This document shows positions 26,914 through 32,051 of a stretch of 32,051 bases of DNA, in pieces. The stretch lies in contig CALIHL010000159.1 of NCBI GenBank assembly GCA_938022935.1, positions 1 through 32,051 on the forward strand, given 5' to 3'. Within the stretch, counting starts at the first letter, position 1; each line of letters starts with the position of its first letter. The notes under the pieces are model-generated. The model saw nothing but the letters and a program-made list of their open reading frames with translations, did not search any database and had not been told where the DNA came from. The position numbers were made by a program, and so were the translations under genes. The DNA is from an uncultured Saprospiraceae bacterium. Lineage in GTDB: Bacteria > Bacteroidota > Bacteroidia > Chitinophagales > Saprospiraceae.

Positions 26914-26941
26914 ATAATTATGATGAGCTAATTAAATTATT

Positions 26942-29428
26942 CTAAAATGATCCTTGCTTAATCTCTACTATCTCAGCACGCCTTTCTTTGGAGGCATCTG
27001 GACTATAGATAGAGTTACGTCGGTCATACAGTACATCGCTAACATTATCTGGTGCAAGACTCTCACCATAAGATAGCTCTGTAATTTTCAGCTGGCCGTT
27101 ATCGATGTACTTTAATAACGTCCCGTTTTGAAAGTCTCTTAATTCGTTTTGAACGCTAACAACTCTTCTTTGACTTAAAGCCAAGTTGTAACGTGTATCT
27201 GCTCTTGGACTCGCGAAGCCTCTTACCGAGATATCAAACGAGTATCCATCTTGTAATTGTCCGTTGATATAATCTAAGAACCTTGTAAATCTATCAAAGC
27301 CTCCTTTCACATCACCTTCAAAGAAATCTTCTACTCTTTGTTCTGCAACAGCTTTTTCGTCTGATTTTAAACCTCGAGAGAATCTATTTTTAAACTCATC
27401 CTTTCTAACCACATACTCGTCAAATGTCTCAGAGTACTTAAGGTTAGTAGTAAGCTTATCTGTACGAGACTCAGCTCCTGAGCCATACTTCGCTCCTGTC
27501 GCTAAAGCACCCGATCTTCTCTCTGGTATATCATTGTCAAAGTATAATCTCAATGGAAGGTAGATATTCAAATCTCTTCTTACTAAGTAAAGGTTCTTAG
27601 TGATCTTGCCTGATCCATCATCATCTTTAGCCACAAACTCTACTGTATCATCATAATATCGATCTCGCGACGCTATTAGTCTATAGCTATGACCCGGTAT
27701 CACATCAAAGTGAAAGTCATTAGCCGTTTCATTAGTCACTGTTATCGTTTGGATCGTATTGTCAGTAAGATCCATAAGTTCTATTGTAGTGCCAGGAAGA
27801 GCCTCTCTCGCTATGTCATCAAAAGTAAATACGTCTAATTCTAAAGTACTTCTTTCCAGATAGATCTTCCTAACTAAGTCTTCCGACTTAAAAATATTCT
27901 TAGTGCTAATGGGGAGTGTATCAGGGTGATAGCCCTTCTTCGTACTGATCAAAAGATAGTCCTTGTTTCTTTCTAATTGGAACGAGTGATCATTGGCCAT
28001 ATCGTTAGTAAGAACATTAAGCACTTCACCTGACTCGACACAGACTAACTGAACCGTAACTCCTTCTAAACTATCAAGTGACTTTGCGTCAAATGTTAAT
28101 GCGTTCAAGTTGATATTCAACGGTGCGATATCTACTTGATAGATGTCATAGCAACAAGACTTGTTGTTTTCATCTATGTACATAGATCCTGGTCGATTGG
28201 ACGACATAAGACCTTTGTCTCCCTCATCATTTAAAGAATAGAAAACATCGTTATATGAAGAGTTAGTCGGTGCTCCTACATTTTCCGGGCTTTGAAAACC
28301 AGTTTGGTTTTTTACACTTCTGTAAATATCATATCCTCCCAATGACATATCTCCATCCGTACTGAAGTAAAGCACCTGAGAGTTCTCATGAAAAAACGGT
28401 GTTATATCATCACCACCGGTATTGACATCTCTAAGATTTACTGGATTGGCAAATGATTCTACTCCAGTAATATTAGATGCATAAATGTCTAATCCTCCTT
28501 CTCCTCCATCTCTATTAGAAACAAAGTAAAGGATCTCTTGGCCGGAGCTTTTATCAAAGCCAATATTAGGTTGCGTGTTTGTAAATGAATCAACATTGAT
28601 GTGGCTTGGCAACTTCATTTCATCACCAAAAGAACCATCCCCCATCACTGGACGACAATAGATATCACACCTTACATCTTCATCATTGATATACTCACAT
28701 ACAGTGTAGAATACCTTTGACCTGTTCATGTTATAAGTCACATGAGCAGTGTGTAGATTGGGTTTGTTGAAGTCTTCTGTGATTTCCATAGCAGGTGCAG
28801 TCTCCGAATGAGAAAGAACTTTACCGATATGTTTATCTGTGTATTGCTTTCTATCCTTTGCGAAGTATTTCACGGAAGTGTATACTACATCGTCTCCATC
28901 TAATATGGCACCAAGCTCTGAATATGGAGTATTGACTCCTTCACCATAGTTTGTTATCGTTACACTCTCCTCAGGATTGGCGATCATATCTGATGACCAT
29001 TCGAGTGAAGCTATCTCTTTACGTGACTTATCTGTAAACCTTTGATTATCTCCTTCAAACTGACTGAGGTATAATTGATAGTTAGTCTTTGCTTGTTCAT
29101 ACTTCCCTTGCATCTGCTGCATATGGGCGAGGTGATAAGTTGCATATGGATACTTTGCATCATTGTCTTCAGCTATGACAAAAGAGTAGAGTTCTTCAGC
29201 TTTCTCATAGGAGTCAAAGTTACGAGCAGCCTCTCCTGCTCTGTAATACATCTCTACATTGCTACTATCAAACTGGATGGTCTCCAGATAGTAGTCCATA
29301 GCAGCATAGTAGTTCTCATCTGCAAAGGCCCTTTCCGCTGCTTTGATGAAGGCATTTCTCGTCTGTCCCTGACACAAAACTGTGGACAGAAGCAAGAAGG
29401 CCAATATATGTAATTGTTTCATGCTCAT
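26942..29428 (-). CDS. TPR–PD40–OmpA envelope protein, T9SS-associated
   Basis: 828 residues with a signal peptide (about 1-21, cut near CQGQ). Domain order: TPR-like helical repeats (about 23-140: AERAFADENYYAAMDYYLET, AGEAARNFDSYEKAEELYS), a PD40/WD40-like propeller (about 160-430: QEILYFVSNRDGGEGGLDIY, VLYFSTDGDMSLGGYDIYRS), two beta-rich regulatory-like domains (about 440-630), and a C-terminal OmpA-like peptidoglycan-binding domain (about 635-828: LRLYFDNDIPERRS, VRGFASPRADTRYNLALSQRR). The OmpA part contains a long insertion before the ALSQRR helix. Proteins of this make-up are linked to T9SS envelope complexes (the PorE/PorW-like neighbourhood). Four bases separate it from the PorP/SprF gene upstream. 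Confidence 0.88.
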   Translation of the reverse strand: MSMKQLHILAFLLLSTVLCQGQTRNAFIKAAERAFADENYYAAMDYYLETIQFDSSNVEMYYRAGEAARNFDSYEKAEELYSFVIAEDNDAKYPYATYHLAHMQQMQGKYEQAKTNYQLYLSQFEGDNQRFTDKSRKEIASLEWSSDMIANPEESVTITNYGEGVNTPYSELGAILDGDDVVYTSVKYFAKDRKQYTDKHIGKVLSHSETAPAMEITEDFNKPNLHTAHVTYNMNRSKVFYTVCEYINDEDVRCDIYCRPVMGDGSFGDEMKLPSHINVDSFTNTQPNIGFDKSSGQEILYFVSNRDGGEGGLDIYASNITGVESFANPVNLRDVNTGGDDITPFFHENSQVLYFSTDGDMSLGGYDIYRSVKNQTGFQSPENVGAPTNSSYNDVFYSLNDEGDKGLMSSNRPGSMYIDENNKSCCYDIYQVDIAPLNINLNALTFDAKSLDSLEGVTVQLVCVESGEVLNVLTNDMANDHSFQLERNKDYLLISTKKGYHPDTLPISTKNIFKSEDLVRKIYLERSTLELDVFTFDDIAREALPGTTIELMDLTDNTIQTITVTNETANDFHFDVIPGHSYRLIASRDRYYDDTVEFVAKDDDGSGKITKNLYLVRRDLNIYLPLRLYFDNDIPERRSGALATGAKYGSGAESRTDKLTTNLKYSETFDEYVVRKDEFKNRFSRGLKSDEKAVAEQRVEDFFEGDVKGGFDRFTRFLDYINGQLQDGYSFDISVRGFASPRADTRYNLALSQRRVVSVQNELRDFQNGTLLKYIDNGQLKITELSYGESLAPDNVSDVLYDRRNSIYSPDASKERRAEIVEIKQGSF

Positions 29429-29432
29429 CTCT

Positions 29433-30440
29433 TTAGAATATTGGACAGACCTTAACTTTTGGTTTTACGTCGGTTATGATATAATTAAAGTGCATCTCAA
29501 AAGAAGAAGGTCTTCTCTGGTTGTGTATCTCAGCAAACTCTGTTAGGTCAACATCATAATTAAGAGAGATATACATCTGTCTATGCTGTAAGGCCACAAT
29601 TGGAAATAAAGACTTGCCGGATCTCCATCCAAGTCCCAAATGCAAAGCCAGTTCTTTTCCTCTTTGTTGGTTGATATAGATCTTTCCAAGAGCACTTAAG
29701 ATAAGTTCGTTAGAATCTTGTTGAAATTGATAAAGGCCATTAACCTGGATATCAAGCTTTCTGGATAGTTCGAAGCTACCAATACCCGTAAGACTAATAC
29801 GCCTTGAGAGTTTTACATCATCCGAATCATCAAAGGAAATACCTGGACGAATCAAGTGATATCCTCCTATGCCAAGATCTAACTTAGTTCTACTTGATTT
29901 TTGCCATCTGTAATTAAGGCCAAGACCATTTTCTATAAATGAGGTTCTCTCTGTATCGAAGTTTTCGCTAGCAGAGAGGTTTCTATCAAACTCTTGACCA
30001 TTCCATTGATTATCAAAGGTCAGAGAGTTGAAATCAAAGCCACGAGTGGCATAACCCAGAATAGCCCCAACCGTGAACAGGTTATTTTCATTAATCATCT
30101 TAGTCCAACTTCCTGTAATGTTGAAGTTAGTAAGATTGATATCAGCTATATCTCCCTGAGCATCATAGTTAAATAATACTCCCGCAGAGAAAAAATGCTT
30201 CTTTCCATATTTTGGATAAAACTTGCGATCAAATGAACCACTGAAGGTTGTCCAAGGAACTGGCACTGATCGCCATTGGCTACGATAACTTAGGTTGAGC
30301 CTCTTATCTCCATTGAATATACCAGTCTTCGCGGGATTCACATTCAAAGGAGAATTGTAAAATTGCGAATAGTGTATATCCTGACTACTTAGAGATCCCG
30401 CTAGCAGCAAGAATAAAACGTAGAGTAGACTTTTTCTCAT
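29433..30440 (-). CDS. PorP/SprF family T9SS outer-membrane protein
   Basis: 335 residues. Signal peptide 1-19. The mature N-terminus DIHYSQFYNSPLNVNPAKTG is the diagnostic PorP/SprF opening. The remainder is beta-barrel-like with many alternating strands and W/Y-rich hairpins (RSQWRSVPVPWTTFSGSFDR, LALHLGLGWRSGKSLFPIV, QMYISLNYDVDL). PorP/SprF proteins cooperate with T9SS and often carry or anchor the large CHU_C-type adhesin encoded alongside, here the third gene of the operon. First gene of that operon; its promoter must lie in 30441-30651. Confidence 0.92.
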   Translation of the reverse strand: MRKSLLYVLFLLLAGSLSSQDIHYSQFYNSPLNVNPAKTGIFNGDKRLNLSYRSQWRSVPVPWTTFSGSFDRKFYPKYGKKHFFSAGVLFNYDAQGDIADINLTNFNITGSWTKMINENNLFTVGAILGYATRGFDFNSLTFDNQWNGQEFDRNLSASENFDTERTSFIENGLGLNYRWQKSSRTKLDLGIGGYHLIRPGISFDDSDDVKLSRRISLTGIGSFELSRKLDIQVNGLYQFQQDSNELILSALGKIYINQQRGKELALHLGLGWRSGKSLFPIVALQHRQMYISLNYDVDLTEFAEIHNQRRPSSFEMHFNYIITDVKPKVKVCPIF

Positions 30441-30562
30441 CTCAGGCTATGGTTTGTTCACAGAATAACTGACACCGTTAATCCACTTGGGTACAAAAGA
30501 ACGGAAAGTTTAATTTCCTTATTCTAGTGCTTACCCTTATTAAGCTGGCCTCACGAGTCAAA

Positions 30563-30591
30563 TTCAATACGTAAATGTACGTAATATTGAA
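30563..30591. promoter_or_regulatory. Inverted repeat between the T9SS operon and nnr
   Basis: Outer arms TTCAATA (30563-30569) and TATTGAA (30585-30591). Inside them TACGTA occurs twice (from 30568 and from 30578), so the site is a nested, slightly asymmetric palindrome. In the 211-base divergent region it could be an operator for either direction. A chance AT-rich palindrome cannot be excluded. Confidence 0.35.
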
Positions 30592-30651
30592 CTTTCTCCA
30601 TGAGTAAATAACAGATTATAGGATAAATATATATAAAAAAAACTCATATGT

Positions 30652-32051
30652 ATGTATCACATATATGATAACTTAGCTATACAATCGATAGACACTGAGA
30701 CTATAGCCCATGGCACCGACTCTAAAGAACTCATTCATCGAGCTTCCAAGTTGTTTTGTTCTTGGTTTTTGACCCAGATTTCCAAAGAACAGCATGTTCT
30801 CATACTGTGCGGTTATGGAAATAATGGAGCTGATCGTTATGTTATCGGAGAGCAACTTGCCGCTCGAGGATATACTGTAACCATCGGTTCAATAAACCAA
30901 TCAAGGAAGAGATCAGCAGAAAATCTTCATTTTCTGCAAAAGATCATCCATAACTGCTCCATAGAACACATCTATGTCGAGGATACAAATCAACTTGTCA
31001 ACTTGGAAGAATATGTGAGTGTAATAATCGACGCACTTGTAGGCAATGGCTCCAATCGATCTTAAGACGGCCTCTTATATGATTTAGTCACATATGTTAA
31101 TATCAAATATGAGCACATCTATGCTGTTGACTCGCCTTCAGGGTTATTAGCATCATATGAAGAGACTAAATTAGCTATGAGTTGTAAAGGGACATTTTCC
31201 TTTCAATTTCCAAAGACTACTTTCTATGCAACGGAGTATGAGCAGTATGTTGGTGATTGGGATTTTGGTGATATAGGACTTAACCAAAATGTCCTAGAAA
31301 AAACACCGACTGACACCTTTCTTTTTGATAAAATCGATGTCACTAAGATGATTTATGCCCGTGCAGCATTTGCTCATAAAGGATTGATGGGCAGAGCACT
31401 ACAAATCATAGGTAAGCGTCATATGAAAGGTGCTGGTATCATGGCAGCTTTGGCTTGCTCGAAGATGGGAGCGGGTCATACTTTTGTATGTGACGCAAGT
31501 CAAAACAATCATTCGATTGCGGATAATCACCCTCACTTAATCCATGCCAAGTCACTGGATTCGATCTTTTTATCTACGATCAAAGCACTTGCTATAGGAC
31601 CAGGATTGGGGCAGTCAAATGAGGCAGTCGCGCTGCTTAGAAAAATTCTTGACCATTACAATCGAGCTATGCTTTTAGATGCGGATGCACTTAATATTAT
31701 GACAAAGGAAAACTGGATCGATGATATAAGAGAAGAATGTATCATAACTCCTCATATAAAGGAGTTCAGCAGGCTATTTGGTGCTTCTAATGGGCATCTT
31801 AGTAGAATAGAGCTACAAAGAGCCAAAGCTCAAGAACATAATATCTATATCATCCTAAAAGGGCGTTACACTTCTATAGCGACACCTGACGGCGATATCT
31901 ATTATAACCGATCTGGTAATCCTGCAATGGCTAAAGGAGGAAGTGGCGATGTCCTCACTGGGATGCTTCTGGGTTTACTCGCTCAAGGATATGATCGGTT
32001 ACCTGCTTGCTTGATCGCCACCTATGTACATGGACACGCTGCTGATCTTTG
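30652..32051 (+). pseudogene. nnr: Bifunctional NAD(P)HX epimerase/dehydratase, interrupted by an in-frame TAA; right end outside the window
   Basis: The product normally repairs hydrated NAD(P)H: an N-terminal YjeF_N epimerase and a C-terminal ADP-dependent dehydratase. From ATG 30652 the frame encodes AIQSIDTETIAHG, the nucleotide loop LILCGYGNNGADRYV (usually GNNGGDG), then VIIDALVGNGSNRS and a TAA at 31063-31065. The same frame, with no shift, continues with IYAVDSPSGL (the IDIPSG-type catalytic Asp region), then the dehydratase: HKGLMGRALQIIG, MKGAGIMAALACSKMGAG, ALAIGPGLG, LLDADALNIM, CIITPHIKEF and NPAMAKGGSGDVLTGMLLGLL, and is still open at base 32051. The first in-frame ATG after the stop is at 31177. 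So either a nonsense mutation (TTA or CAA to TAA would do it) or a sequence error. The dehydratase half looks fully conserved. Confidence 0.85.

Noticed and set aside
31063..31065. Frameshift in nnr
   Set aside because: The frame before and after the TAA is identical and conserved motifs continue without a shift, so this is a substitution-type stop.
31063..31065. Stop-codon recoding (selenocysteine or altered code)
   Set aside because: The codon is TAA, not TGA, and many genes here end normally in TAA; no recoding signal is seen.

Overview
The window looks like a chromosomal segment of a Bacteroidota bacterium, most likely of the Saprospiria type or a close relative. The evidence is protein families rather than any marker gene: a PorP/SprF – OmpA/PD40 – giant CHU_C-type adhesin operon of the type IX secretion (T9SS)/gliding world, a choice-of-anchor B protein with a T9SS type A tail, many lipoproteins with a Cys at about residue 17-24, and candidate promoters of the Bacteroidota TAnnTTTG type. 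No rRNA, tRNA, CRISPR array, IS element or phage gene was seen. The content is mostly housekeeping and cell-envelope genes.

Layout. (1) 19-3085, plus strand: a 50-aa membrane peptide, a sodium:solute symporter and a Gfo/Idh/MocA oxidoreductase, probably one uptake/catabolism operon. (2) 3086-3661: a gene-free stretch starting with an array of 9-bp repeats. (3) 7261-3662, minus strand: two GT-B glycosyltransferases and a RibBA whose GTP cyclohydrolase II half lacks its usual zinc and catalytic motifs. (4) 7262-7889: a 628-nt gene-free divergent region with several inverted repeats. (5) 7890-10703, plus strand: an outer-membrane beta-barrel, then LolD overlapping a DUF389 membrane protein. A perfect 30-bp palindrome sits where the -33 region of the lolD promoter should be. 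(6) 12140-10707, minus strand: a DASH-type cryptochrome. (7) 12230-15681, plus strand: a tight redox lipoprotein cluster (Met-rich helical lipoprotein, SCO copper chaperone, monoheme cytochrome c, PfkB-type kinase, peroxiredoxin-TlpA fusion), then ArsC on the minus strand. (8) 16184-19166, plus strand: choice-of-anchor B protein and an unknown lipoprotein. (9) 22299-19147, minus strand: a 1050-aa BNR/Asp-box propeller. (10) 22357-22890, plus strand: a GNAT acetyltransferase, followed by a clear bidirectional terminator. (11) 30440-22945, minus strand: PorP/SprF, OmpA/PD40 and CHU_C adhesin. (12) 30652-window end, plus strand: nnr (NAD(P)HX epimerase/dehydratase), interrupted by an in-frame TAA.

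How the genes fit together: the T9SS-associated operon and the secreted propeller proteins build the cell surface. The SCO/cytochrome/thioredoxin group probably serves periplasmic copper and thiol chemistry linked to respiration. LolD serves lipoprotein sorting. I did not find a clear previously undescribed system. The best leads are the broken nnr, the degenerate RibA domain, the Met-rich lipoprotein beside SCO, the lolD-upstream palindrome, and the 9-bp array.
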